This document shows positions 11,793 to 22,646 of a stretch of 64,000 nucleotides of DNA, in pieces. The notes below the pieces were generated by a model, which had not been told where the DNA came from, ran no database searches, and saw only the letters and a program-made list of their open reading frames with translations. Numbering within the stretch: position 1 is the first letter of the stretch; the number at the start of each line of letters is the position of its first letter. The position numbers and the translations under genes are program-made. Source of the DNA: Halocafeteria seosinensis (taxonomy: Eukaryota; Sar; Bigyra; Bicosoecida); NCBI GenBank assembly GCA_001687465.1, contig LVLI01000593.1, forward strand, positions 24,211 through 88,210. Direction: 5' to 3'.

Positions 11793-14700
11793 TCATTGCT
11801 CTGGTTGGACTCCAGTCGTATCGTCCTGGACTTCTTCAGATTCACCCTTTTGCGACGTCTCGATGTCGTTGTTTGCCTCCTGTGCATCAACACTCGCATC
11901 CGTCGTCGCGGCAGCCTCCATAGCGTCATCAAATTCATGCGCATGTCCTACTTCGGTTTCATGGCTATCCGCGCCCATCCTAGTCCTCGCTTCTTGAGGG
12001 CGACCTTCCCCGCCGCCTCCATTGTGTTCCGTATCACTCTCTAACCTCTGCTGTCTTCGAGTATTTCCTTGGGAGCTACTCGTCTCCTCCGTGTCCTCCC
12101 CCGTGACTTCTGCTTCATCCTGTGTGTGCAGAGACCCCGGCTGCTCGTCCTTGTGCGCCACATTCTCCGTTTCTGCTTCATTTCCATGGTGTCCTGAATC
12201 ACCATCTTGGGCTTGGGTTACTGTTGGCGGCTCTCTGGTGTCCTCTGTATTGATTTTTGTCTCTTCTGCATCATCTTGCAATGCGTTTCCTTGTCCGTCT
12301 GTATTGTCCTCTTCTCCAAGACCTTCATCAGCCTGATGGTCACTTTCCTGTGAAGCGGTGGCATCTACAGGCGACTGGCTTCCCTGACGACTTCCCTCCT
12401 CAGCCATCCTCATATCTGCTGCATCATCTTGCAATGCGCTTCCTTGTCCCTCTGCATTGCTCTCTTCTCTATGATCTTCATCAGTTTGATGCTCACTTTG
12501 TTGAGGAGTGCCGGCAGCTACCGGCGACGGGGTTCCCTTAGCACTGCCCTCCCCAGTCATGTCTTCGTCTGCTGAATCATCTGGTGATGTGTTTCCTTGT
12601 CTGTCTGCATTGTCCTCTTCTCCAAGATCTTCATAAGTCTGGCGGCCACTTTCTTTTGGAGTGGTGGTAGCTACCGACGACTCGGTTCCTTTGTCCTTGT
12701 CTGCTGCATCATCTTGTGATGCGCCTTGAAAAAGATCTTGATCAGTCTGATGGTCATTTTCCTGTGAAGCGGTGGCAGCTACGGGAGACTGGCTTCCCTG
12801 ACGACTTCCCTCCTCAGCCATCCTCATATCTGCTCTGTCCTTATCTGCTGCATCATCTTGCAATGCACCTCCTTGTCCCTCTGCATTGCTCTCTTCTCTA
12901 TGATCTTCATCAGTTTGATGCTCACTTTGTTGAGGAGTGCTGGCAGCTACCGGCAACTGGGTTCCCTTAGCACTGCCCTCCCCAGTCATGTCCTCGTCTG
13001 CTGAATCATCTGGTGATGTGTTTCCTTGTCTGTCTGCATTGTCCTCTTCTCCAAGATCTTCATCAGTCTGACGGCCACTTTCTTTTGGAGTGGTGGTAGC
13101 TACCGACGACTCGGTTCCTTTGTCCTTGTCTGCTGCATCATCTTGTGATGCGCCTTCCTTTTCAAGATCTTGATCAGTCTGAAGGCCACTTTCTTGTGAA
13201 GCGGTGGCAGCTACGGGCGACTGGCTTCCCTCCTCAGCCATCCTCATATCTGCTCTGTCCTTATCTGCTACATCATCTTGCAATGCGCTTCCTTGTCCGT
13301 CTGAATTGCCCACTTCTCTAAGATCTCTAGCAGTCTGATGCCCACTTTCTTGTGGAGTGGTGGGAGCTACCGGCGACTGGGTTCTCTCCCCAGGCATCTT
13401 CATATCTGCTGTGTCCTTGGCTGCATGTGTCTCGGTCATCTCCGGTTGCTCGACTCTCGTACGTTCTGTACCTTTCTCGGTGTCTGCGGGAGCCCCGTCC
13501 ACTGCTGTATTTTCTGCGCCTGGCCTTTCGTTTTCTGGAGCTTCACCGGGCGCTACATACGTATCAAGAATTTGCTTACTCTCACTTTCTATTCCATCAT
13601 CGTCCTGACCAGTTTTGTTTTCCATACCGTGAGGCGATTGCTCAGAGTCAATAGGCGTACCTCCAGAATCTGAAGTGTTGTTATTGCTCTCCGGTTTCGA
13701 TTCATCGGCACCTCCAGAAACGTGGTTCGGTGCATCCATTTTCGACATTAATTTGTCATACTCTTGCATGGAACATTCATTCGCTTCGTTCGACTGGTTT
13801 TTCATTTCATTATCGGCGAGATCCAGTGATTGCTTTGGTGAAGAAGAATCTCCTTCAACGGTAAAACCACTTTGCTGCTCCCCTGTAACATCCTCTCCAT
13901 CAGACGTGGACAAGTCAGTGTTGGTCGGCCGATTGCTGGGCGAAAGTTCCTCAACTGCCCTACTACCGGACGCAGCAATGTTTCCGGTAACAGAGAGTTC
14001 CATATTACTGTCACTCGCCGTGTTCTCCTTCTTGTCTACCTTATCAGTAGAGGCTTCGTTCCAGTTGACAAACTCTTCCCCCTCTACTGACGCATCGTAC
14101 ATTTCAGCAGAGTACATCGCAGCGACATCATCATCCTCTGCCTTTTCTTCGTCGTCCGAGGACTTCAGCCGTTCCCCGCTACGAGTACGTGGAGGGACAT
14201 ATTCGTTGCGGGTGGACGTCTCTCCTGGAATTGTAGCCCCCTCCTCATTTCCGTTTCGGCTTCCTGTTGCACTCGTGGGGCGACCACGCCGACGAGCTGA
14301 GGTTGGACGCGCACCAGACGAGCCCTCCGTTGCAGCGGAAGGAGCTGCTCCGAACCTCGATAACTGATCAAAACTGTCATTTCCCAGAGACACCCCGCCT
14401 TCACTCTTCATTGATCCGTTACTGTCGTCTCTTACACTATGTGACTGTTGCGAGTCTTGGTTGCGCCGTGAAGGCTGTTTCCGCGTGGACTCAGAAGTAC
14501 TGAACTCTCGAGCAAACTCTTCCTCGAAAGCCTTCTTCTCTTCTTCAGACTTCCAGCCGTCAGCCGCAGACGCGATGAACGGTTCTCGTACGTTCTCGTC
14601 AGCCTTCTGTTCTTCGGACGCTTGTTCACGTCTTCTACTTCCGGCGCTAACGGGGCGTTGGTACCTTCTGCTTTCCGTCTCATGGGATCCTTCGAAGCCC

Positions 14701-15752
14701 CTCGTGACTGGTCTACTGTACCCAGATTGAGCCATTAATACCTGTCGTTCAAAGTCGTTGCTTTCAGCAGAATCGTCTTCAACAACCCCGGCGTCTTGTT
14801 CTTCAGCTCTCTTAGACGCTTGATAATGCTGTTGCGTAAAGTCTGTGGGAGCAGAAAGGGGGCGGTTGCGCTTGCTTTCTCGCTCAGGAGGGCGGCGGCC
14901 GAATGCTCTGTTGTCAGTTATGTAAGGCGACCCCTCTTCCATGTCGGACGAAGAAATCTTCGAGTCGGTATTGTCCCTTGGGCGAGGCATGGCAGCCGAA
15001 GCTGGTCTTCGTTTGATTGGTCCTTCTTGTCTGCGATAAGGTTTGGCTGTTTGCGGCCGCTTTTGACGACCTCTGGATTTGGAACGAGGACGTGGTTTCT
15101 TAGCAGTTCCCGGGTGTTCCTTTATGGGAGATAACACCGCTGTAGCAGGCCTTCCGGTTTCTACTCCAAGGCCTCGTCTCCCAGTTGCAAATTCGGAAAC
15201 TTGCTTCGCCAATTTGTTATGTCTCTTGCTATGCTCGCGTAGGGCCTTATCGCTATACGCGGGGCGCGCTTTCTGTATACGATCCAGCATTGCCTGCAAG
15301 GAGTTGAAAGATAGATAATGTCACGACGAGGCATCCTCATTCAAGAACGGCAGTCCCGTCAAAAGATGCCGGACTTCAGTCGTTGCTATGAAAAGGAGTG
15401 GCAAACTTACCCTGTTCTCCTGCGTAATTCGTGCCAATTCGCGTCGCCGAACCCCGATATTCATCGAGAACGGTGCTGTGCTTCGCTTTTTATCCGTCGG
15501 TTTCCGGAGTATGTCTTGCATCCGATTGAGTAGAATGATATTCTCACGCTCTATTTCGAAGTTCCGTTCATCCTGTATAGCCTCCCTCTTCTTATTATGG
15601 CGAAGATGAGGCATTCGAGGAGGAGGGCCATTGTCGACTTTGGGCTGCACATGACCCAATGCAGACACATGGTTCAAGTAAGTGTGCTCATCCTGTTTCG
15701 CAGCAATTATGTGATTCGCACACCGGCGTGTGCGTCGTTCCATATACGCCAT
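11793..15752 (-). CDS. CFAP97/Hemingway (KIAA1430) domain protein with long acidic repeat tail
   Basis: Exon 1 is 15752-15411 and exon 2 is 15293-11793 (117-nt phase-0 intron), about 1280 residues. Residues 20-150 match the CFAP97 family. They include a YLNHVSALGHVQPKVDN-type segment, PPPRMPHLRHNKKREAIQDE, ERNFEIERENIILLNRMQDI, then RRELARITQENR|AMLDRIQ and KARPAYSD after the splice. Members of this family are needed for building motile cilia. The remaining 1100 residues are disordered. They are basic at first (RPRSKSRGRQKRPQT), then strongly acidic Ser/Glu/Asp/Gln. A 429-bp (143-residue) tandem duplication sits at about 12400-13260 with shorter degenerate units around it. Animal CFAP97 proteins are far shorter. 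The start is the first ATG of the conserved exon. Confidence 0.82.
12400..13260 (-). repeat. 429-bp in-frame tandem duplication coding a 143-residue acidic repeat
   Basis: The string CACTGCCCTCCCCAGTCATG occurs at 12542 and again at 12971, exactly 429 bp apart. The flanking sequence stays alignable with scattered substitutions and one or two codon-sized indels over roughly a full period. Each copy codes motifs such as TESSVATTTPKESGRQT and EHQTDEDHREESNAEGQG. Smaller SPVA(A/T)-x-ES repeats continue on both sides. The reading frame is preserved because 429 is a multiple of three. Confidence 0.85.
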
Positions 15753-16445
15753 TTTGGCCGCATAGAGGGTTTATCGCCCGAAAAATCGGGGGCGCCAAGG
15801 CCGTTAACGAACAAGCAAAAAGACAGAAAACCTGCCCACACAAGTCGCACGTTCGCTACAGACATACACCGAAACTCTCACTCGTAGCAGATGATACCAG
15901 GCACCCCAAACAACTTTGTACAGGGCAATATAGTGGTAAAACAAGGGAAATACAACCCGGAAAAGCGACCCAAATATTGAGTGAAACATTTGTTTGCTCG
16001 CTTCAGTCGGAGACGTTTGTTGAAGTTCGAACGTCAACCGGGTGACTCAAGCCTTGAGTCTCGAGTCTCAAGTTGACTCTCAACCCATGCTACGGTAACG
16101 TGGGCGTTACAACACTGCTTATACTTCCCTTGAATTACATTTTCTTGTGTAACGACCATTTTTAACCTAATTTCGCTCTATATGAGCCAGCGAAGCCCCC
16201 ACTTCTCAATCATTCAATGAATACTGAGTTAGTCGCGAGACTTCCAAACTTCTAACCTAATCTTGGACAAAATCAAAAGTACAACACAATTTACCATCTA
16301 TGCCCACACACTAGTGCTACCACGATTATCAAAAATTCATTGCCAAACACGAAGTTAGCACACCGTTTGCGTTAGTTCGGCCCTGGCTGCTTGTGCGAGT
16401 TGCCTCATGTAATGGGCTTGAAAGAGCATGTACCAATGTCTTGTC
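15753..16445. other. Intergenic region upstream of the CFAP97-like gene
   Basis: No gene is supported. It contains GTTGAAGTTCGAACGTCAAC at about 16019, a variant of the recurrent promoter element. A cluster of GAGTC/GACTC words at 16043-16082 includes the short self-complementary GACTCAAGCCTTGAGTC. Confidence 0.35.
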
Positions 16446-17315
16446 TTAGTAGCCCGTTCTAGCAGCCATTGCCCTCTCTCTGATCAAATTCTTGATTAAG
16501 TCTAGAGATTGATTACTGATCTGGTTTCCCCATAAACGCAATCCAGTCAAGGTTGAGGATGGATTGGCCCGCAACCCTTCGGCCAATGCGTGAACGCCCG
16601 TATCGCTGATTTGATTCTTCTCCAGGAAGAGCATATCCAATGTAGTATTGGTACGCACGGCATCAGCCAACGATCGCGCACCTGCATCACCGATCTGGTT
16701 GCCATCCAAGTATATCACGGACAGTCCCGCGTTGACACACAAAGCGTCCGCCAGGTGCTGAGCACCGGTATCACCGATCTGGTTCTCGTTCACGTAAAGC
16801 TTGGTCAAGCTCCTATTAACTCGCAAAGCATCTGCCAGATGTTGGGCACCTGTATCACTGATTTGATTTTCTTGCAAATTGAGATCCTTCAGGGCCGTGT
16901 TGACGCGCAAGGCCTCCGCCAAATATTGAGCTCCTACATCAGTAACTTGATTACCCCATAGCCACAACCTTGTCAGTGTCGAATTGCCATCGCGCAAGAC
17001 CTCAGCCAAACACTGAGCACCCGCATCACTGACTCGATTCCCATCCAACGAGAGGTTGGTCAGTCCCGTGTTGACACGCAAGGCATCCGCCAAGTGTTTA
17101 GCACCTACATCAGTGATTTGGTTTGTGACTAACACGAGTGAAACCAAAGCCGTATTGCTGCGCAAGGCGTCGGCTATGTCTTGCGCATCTTTGTCATCCA
17201 ACTTCGTCTCCGCAAGGTGATGAATACATGTACTGGTATGTGTCAATTCGGGATCATTTTCTCGAATTCGCTGAATAATCTGCTGCACTCGTTGCTCAGC
17301 CTCCGGTGTCCTCAT
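16446..17315 (-). CDS. Ribonuclease-inhibitor-type (RNI/NLRC3-like) leucine-rich repeat protein
   Basis: A single open exon has about eight 28-residue LRRs of the RNI subtype. The repeat reads roughly L-x-L-x-x-N-Q-I-[ST]-D-x-G-A-[KQR]-x-L-A-[DE]-[AV]-L-R-x-N. Examples are LVTNQITDVGAKHLADALR and LQENQISDTGAQHLADALR. An N-terminal helical cap (MRTPEAEQRVQQIIQRIREN) supports ATG 17315. An upstream in-frame ATG at 17390 would add 25 residues. Such proteins form a horseshoe protein-binding scaffold. No NACHT, kinase or membrane segment is attached, so the partner is unknown. The repeats are near-identical to each other, which implies recent internal expansion or homogenisation. Confidence 0.8.
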   Translation of the reverse strand: MRTPEAEQRVQQIIQRIRENDPELTHTSTCIHHLAETKLDDKDAQDIADALRSNTALVSLVLVTNQITDVGAKHLADALRVNTGLTNLSLDGNRVSDAGAQCLAEVLRDGNSTLTRLWLWGNQVTDVGAQYLAEALRVNTALKDLNLQENQISDTGAQHLADALRVNRSLTKLYVNENQIGDTGAQHLADALCVNAGLSVIYLDGNQIGDAGARSLADAVRTNTTLDMLFLEKNQISDTGVHALAEGLRANPSSTLTGLRLWGNQISNQSLDLIKNLIRERAMAARTGY

Positions 17316-17390
17316 GGTTGTCTCTCTGTGTGTTCCTTTCTTTGGGCGAACGATGAGAACTATATGTTTATGAGCGTCATTGCAACCCAC

Positions 17391-19636
17391 AGTGACTGTC
17401 AGTGAGTCCGAAGAGGTGTCGCAACACGGAACAGACCAAAGGCTTCAAAGCAACGGCTCGCCAACGAAGCGCAAGCGGAAGTGAGCGAGCGGATGAGTCG
17501 CCGTGGGTGAAACGATGGAAATGAACTGTAAAGTGTGGTAGGTCACTGTAGGTGGTCCAGTACGTGCATGACTCCTAGTTTGCTAGCGACTACAGTAGAG
17601 TGAGTGTGATACCGTACACAGTTACTCGAGTGTATGAACACTACGACGGATGACTTCCGGTCCCAATACCAAAAACATAGGTACTGTAATCCGCTGCAGT
17701 AGTGTACATACACAATTGCAACTCGAACCTGCTATTAAAACAGGCTCTACCCCTTGTCGGGGTTCGTCGCTCTACCGCCGGAGAAGTTAGATTGCACTCG
17801 AGTTTCCTGTGAGTTGACGACTTCAGGCTCATATTCGATAGACCAGCTAGACTATATGGTCAAGGCGGGTATCGACGCTTGGGCCAAAACGCATTTCTTC
17901 ATGGAAATTGTTTACTTCATCCATATCTAGGGAAGCGATCTGAACTCTTCGACAATGAGGATGCTCCAGATCGAAAACTACCACGGTACGCTAAGCTTCG
18001 GAGAACCCTGCAATTCAACAAGCAGAGTTACTAATGTTCGATGGGAATGTGACGGGTCAGATCATTCGACACGGTCAGCCCGCGCATAAGTGAGCCCTCG
18101 CAGCGAGCAATCTCGCAATGACTCTAACCTCAGAGCAACATAGAATAGCTCTGCGGGCTGGTGTCATTGCCACATCGTTCTTTTCCAACAAGGACGCAGT
18201 AAACTTACCTGCCTTCAGAGATCAAGCGAATGCTTCCCGCTAGTGGAACTGCGACAGCAACAAGAGCATGTATGCGACATAGGTACGCGAACAAATCCTG
18301 CGACCAGTCGGGTTACCAATACAGCCGACCGGGCACTTTGATCATTTTACTCCCTACGCATGTTCAGTATAGCAATGTCTCTAACTACTAAGCTATTTGA
18401 TAGTAACTTGAGTAGCCTTGTAACATTGCATGGTGCGATTTGCACCGAGACGGTATCCAGACTCCGTCGTAAGAGCAGGAGTGTAGCGAAAGGTCTTACT
18501 TGACGGTGCCGCTAGTACAAGTCAAACTCTCTGCCAATTTACCTGCAATGCACACCGCTGTATCGCGTTATAGGCAACAGGGAACTGCAATGTACGGCGA
18601 GATTGGGACGAGCATTGATCATCATAGAGCGAGCAGCTCGCACATAGCCCTCCGATACTTATATTGCAACCCCTTAGAACCACAAAGTCAAGCAAAATCT
18701 TTCGTAGTAGCCTTGCAATCGAGGATTGCGTGGGCGAATTTATGTTTAATATAAGACGCAAAGACATACCTCGAACAATCGCCCCTAAGCCTTGCGTTCC
18801 TGGATGACCCTTCATACTTGCATACCCCATATGGGCCATCGGACATGTGTTCGGTGTTCTCATTCACATTCTCTAATTCTTTGTCAGGAATTGCACGTAT
18901 TTCAAGAAGAATTCTCCAACCTTTCTCGTAGCCAGTTTCGTAGAATTGTGTGCTGCTTTGTCCTTACATTTGCTATAGCGATCCAAGCAAGGTGAGAACT
19001 GGAACTCTGTTTGGCACTCCACTCAGGTCAGGCATCTCGCTGTCTCTCACCCATTTAACACGGTGCCTCTGTAGAACCGATTGACCAAGTACGCCTACTG
19101 TCCACTAGTGTCGCGCGCATCGTTAACAAATCATCAGTTTAATTTTGCTGTATGAGCGAGAAAGGGTTTCGAGATACACCTTGGAATCATATGGAATGTT
19201 CCATAAATTGTTCGACACTACCGCAGAGCACTTTGTTCACAAGTTGAATGACAGCGCCTTATAGAACATCAAAACGTGTATTCTGTTGAGGTATTTAAAA
19301 TCAAATTTCGTTTACTATTTATTACCTTCGATACTTACCCACTTGGGTACCACCACACGAATCCCCATTGGGGATCTTCATTGACATGTGGTACAAGTGT
19401 AGCGAGCGAAAGATGGAAGAAACGGGAATCGCTTCTGACTGGGTACAACCTTTCAACTGTGCACACTCCAACGGGTATCCACTCCAGCGGCAATAATTGT
19501 GTAATACTATTTTAACGCGAAGGGCACTGCTGGTAGAGCGTATTATATTCGATGCCGATGATCCCGCAATTACGACACCTAGGTGAGACAAAATCGCCAT
19601 CATTCCAAAGAAAAAGTTCCATATCTAGAGAGTGCT
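17391..19636. other. Gene-poor region
   Basis: Some 2.2 kb without a supportable gene. Open frames here (for example 18500-18754 plus and 18522-18863 minus) are short, overlap each other on opposite strands and match no family I know. I see no tRNA-like fold or array. Confidence 0.4.
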
Positions 19637-19866
19637 AGAGAGCTCCTGGGTTGGGATGGAATGGCCGAACCATTTGCTGCCCGTGACCTCTGTAACCAGT
19701 GGAGGTAGTATTGGTTTGCGGGAGCTCCTCCATCTTACCCTTCCTTTGTCGGATCGGTCAATTGACTTGATCTGGATGTGTTTGACAGTGGCAGCCATGC
19801 TGGCGATGAAGACAGACGAAGAAATGCTCAACTACGAGATTAAGCCAGACATCTCACAAAGATGGG
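19637..19866 (+). pseudogene. Fragmentary duplicate of the SDP1-like lipase gene (catalytic-serine exon, intron and next exon)
   Basis: This stretch matches 26850-27040 of the intact lipase. The first part aligns to the nucleophile-elbow exon (intact GTSGGS; here VTSGGS). The middle aligns to the following intron, whose donor GTAAGT has decayed to GTTTGC. The last part aligns to the next exon, where I count about six differences in 73 bases (AAMLAMKTDEEMLN is retained). Because the intron is present, this is a DNA-level copy, not a retrocopy. The donor is broken and no neighbouring exons are recognisable, so it should not make a functional lipase. Confidence 0.85.
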
Positions 19867-19908
19867 TACGAGTGCCATCATTACACTTAAGTTTGTGGGT
19901 ACAGTACT

Positions 19909-20310
19909 TCAGTTTAGTTGCGGCCAGTTATGGTAGTTACGGATGAGTAATAAACGGAGATGATCAGGTGCTTTGGTCCGTTTTATACCACAACCCAACT
20001 TTCTCCCCCTCTCTATTGCGGATTCGATAGCGCTCTTCGCTTCATCCGTTACTGCAACTACTTGAGCAAACCTATCCAGATCTTGCTTCCACGTTGCAGC
20101 CATGAGAACAGGGAAACCACTGGTGTGCAAAGCTTTGATATGCCTTTTTGTGATCCTCCCTGGTGAAGATACTTGCTTCCTTTGCGGTTTGGGTAAGCGA
20201 CCTCCGCAACAATCTGATCAAAGGGTCTAGCTCTACCGCCGTTAGCCGCCAATCAACAGAATCATCGGGAAGACCGGCCACTTCTCGTTTGTGGGTGTAC
20301 AACTGGAGGT
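19909..20310 (-). pseudogene. Possible degraded reverse-transcriptase fragment
   Basis: Two overlapping minus-strand frames join through a shift near 20120-20130. Frame one ends in FTREDHKKAYQSFA and frame two continues HTSGFPVLMAATW. The D-x3-AY-x-x-F arrangement followed by a hydrophobic/aromatic stretch resembles motif A of retroelement reverse transcriptases. No YxDD box, integrase or terminal repeats are visible nearby. This rests on a short motif only and could be chance. Confidence 0.25.
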
Positions 20311-20997
20311 AGAATACCAGTATCTGGAGACTCGCTCCGCTTTTCTCGAACGTTATCTAAAGCATTCAAGTGCAGATTCCTCCATTCACTTTCTTGTTTC
20401 TCTTGTCCGTCTTGAAGGTTTTCGAAGACACAGTTAACCGGTACAAACGACACCAGTGACATGAGGTGTCTGCCGATTAGTCTGCAAAACCGACCGCCCC
20501 CAATACAGAACGCATGGAAATCGACAACGCTAAACAACGCAGCCGGCGGGGACTTCAAAATGACCCGGTTACACACCTCATTGCATTGGACCGCATCACC
20601 CGCCCACCCGACTGTACTAATCGCATCCGTTCGAGGCCTCGGTGTGCAGGGGTGTCTCCGCAGATTTTGGAATTGAGAGGGTCTGGATAATAAGGCTGGA
20701 TTCCTTCTTGTACTATGTCGGTATTGCAACCACTAGACAGAAGTTTCATGACACCTTTCAAAATACTTGTGACAACATCAGTGACTACATTCTGCGAACA
20801 AGCGAAAAATGCGACTAGGCGAACAAGCACGGTAAGCGCAAGACCTCCTTACCTTACCCGCTGAGGGAGAAAGGTCAATAGCCGCTGCTTCACAGCTCCG
20901 AATACATGCGGGGACAGCCTGAAAACATACCGGGCGCGCTGGAGGAAAATGCCATTCCTTCCGCGGTACGTAAAGGAACATTTCGAATTTTCTGTCT
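20311..20997. other. Spacer with overlapping unassigned open frames
   Basis: Minus-strand frames at 20262-20729 and 20555-20830 overlap each other and resemble nothing I know. They may belong to the same decayed element as the reverse-transcriptase-like fragment downstream. No gene is called. Confidence 0.3.
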
Positions 20998-21423
20998 TCA
21001 TTGCCATCCTGGAACTTTTCGGAAGAGCTTGAGGTATAGCAACGGGACTGTTACGAACAGTAGAAACAAGGCAATATTGACCATGCCGGACTCTGAGGTG
21101 TAGTGATACAGAATCTGTTGAAAGGTCCACTGCCGAATGAACAGTCCCACTGACCAATCCGCTAGCAGGACGACCGAAAGGCCCGAGATGCCCATCACGA
21201 GACGCGGTAGAGGCTCTTCTCCCACATTCCAGCGTCGGATGAACCTCGGGGCCGTGAAGAGCATCGCCAAGACCAGTACGGGTGCTTCAGCAAGTACGGC
21301 CAGAGACGCATTCCCACCCACTAGCGGAAGCAAAAACAGCTCTCGAATGGGGCCCATGACGAATCCAACAGCAAATACGACAAGCGAGTATACTACCCCG
21401 GCCTGTATAGACCGCTTCAACAT
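20998..21423 (-). CDS. Small four-helix integral membrane protein of bacterial type
   Basis: An intronless frame of 141 residues starts at ATG 21423 (MLKRSIQAGVVYSLVVFAVG). Four hydrophobic segments are visible at about residues 6-24, 34-53, 66-85 and 105-127. The signature stretch AVGFVMGPIRELFLLP followed by EAPVLVLAM resembles uncharacterised proteobacterial membrane proteins with a (F)AxGFxLGxxR-x-L-x2-P motif. That resemblance is from memory and is not a search result. No introns, surrounding intergenic desert and bacterial resemblance make horizontal acquisition plausible. No N-terminal targeting extension is evident, though an in-frame upstream stretch to 21516 exists. Function is unknown. 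Confidence 0.65.
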   Translation of the reverse strand: MLKRSIQAGVVYSLVVFAVGFVMGPIRELFLLPLVGGNASLAVLAEAPVLVLAMLFTAPRFIRRWNVGEEPLPRLVMGISGLSVVLLADWSVGLFIRQWTFQQILYHYTSESGMVNIALFLLFVTVPLLYLKLFRKVPGWQ

Positions 21424-22646
21424 CGTGTGTGTTACGTGCTGGAGAGTCGAGCTGGAGTGTACTAGTACTTGTGTATCTTGTGAATACCGCTCGGTATGGC
21501 AACAAGAGCAGCGCAAATGAGGCTTTCAAAACATTAATTATGTTGATGAGCTGTATGATGTTGTCGCGCAATCAAAACGATTGTCTTGGTAGACTGATGG
21601 CAAATCAGCGTCAACGTATTACGATTTGTCGTGAAGAACCACAAATTTGAATTTGGAAATGTTGAAACCAGCAACTTTGTCATTCAAATGTGACGGGTAT
21701 CCAAATACGCATCAGCATAGGCTTTGTTACACTAATATCTACCAGTGTTCATCCGCTACTGCGGTTGCTGTCTCGTTATACGGGAGAATAATTTGTTTGA
21801 TTTGCCTGGTTGGACAAGCTGAACCCGTGTAACGGGGCCGTGTTCCAGTGGACAGCGGGAACAGATTCTTATGGTTGCTTAAGTTACAAATTCGCAGGAG
21901 AGTGTAAATGAGACTAGCAAGCATGAATGGAGCGTGAAATGCACGTCAAGGTTCAAGCAGCCGGAAGTCACAATTATGATAACCACGTCTTCGACAGCCG
22001 GCGTACGTTTCGTGATTAGGGAGCGATTGAAAGAAAGAGTGAAAGGAAGATCTTAGGATGAAATTTAGAGTGAGGTGTCGCTCGCTAACCAGTGTAAGAG
22101 TGACAAAGCAATGGAACATGACCATGATAACACGAACGAGACAGATAGAGAACGATTCCGGATAACAATTTGACGCTGGTAGAGGTTGTGAATCGGACTT
22201 ACCGCTGCATCCAGGCGCAAGTATCGGGGGAAATTATTAGACCATTCCAGCAGACTCTCTATTACCCTGTCGATGGTTACTAGGTGTGAAAAAAGTCGAT
22301 ATATGAGCTCTCTTTACAATAAACCGAAGATAAAGGCGTCACAAGACCGCGAAGGAGCCTTAACCTATCATGGTCAATCATGAATGAATGCGATGCTGAG
22401 TTCCATCGCTGCTGGGAAACCCATGACGGAGAGCCTCAGAACTTTACGCGCCGTAGCCAATTCTAGCAACAAAGATAGTTGTTGAGCTTGAGAATGGTGA
22501 TTGCAAGCAACACTTCGAGACGATTCCAAACATTGAGTTACCGTGGCAGATTTTTAAGGATTCGCTTATATTTGTTTTCCGACTAAACCGACAACACAAA
22601 CACGACTAACCTTTGCTACACTTCAGCACCATCAGGGTAGAATGGA
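21424..22646. other. Intergenic region
   Basis: About 1.2 kb of AT-moderate sequence holding no convincing ORF, RNA gene or repeat. It separates two minus-strand genes, so it should contain the promoter of the small membrane protein and the 3' end of the GLUG-repeat gene. Confidence 0.4.

Noticed and set aside
13338-15134. Many plus-strand open frames opposite the CFAP97-like exon
   Set aside because: They are shadows of a GC-biased, repeat-rich coding strand with no independent start context.
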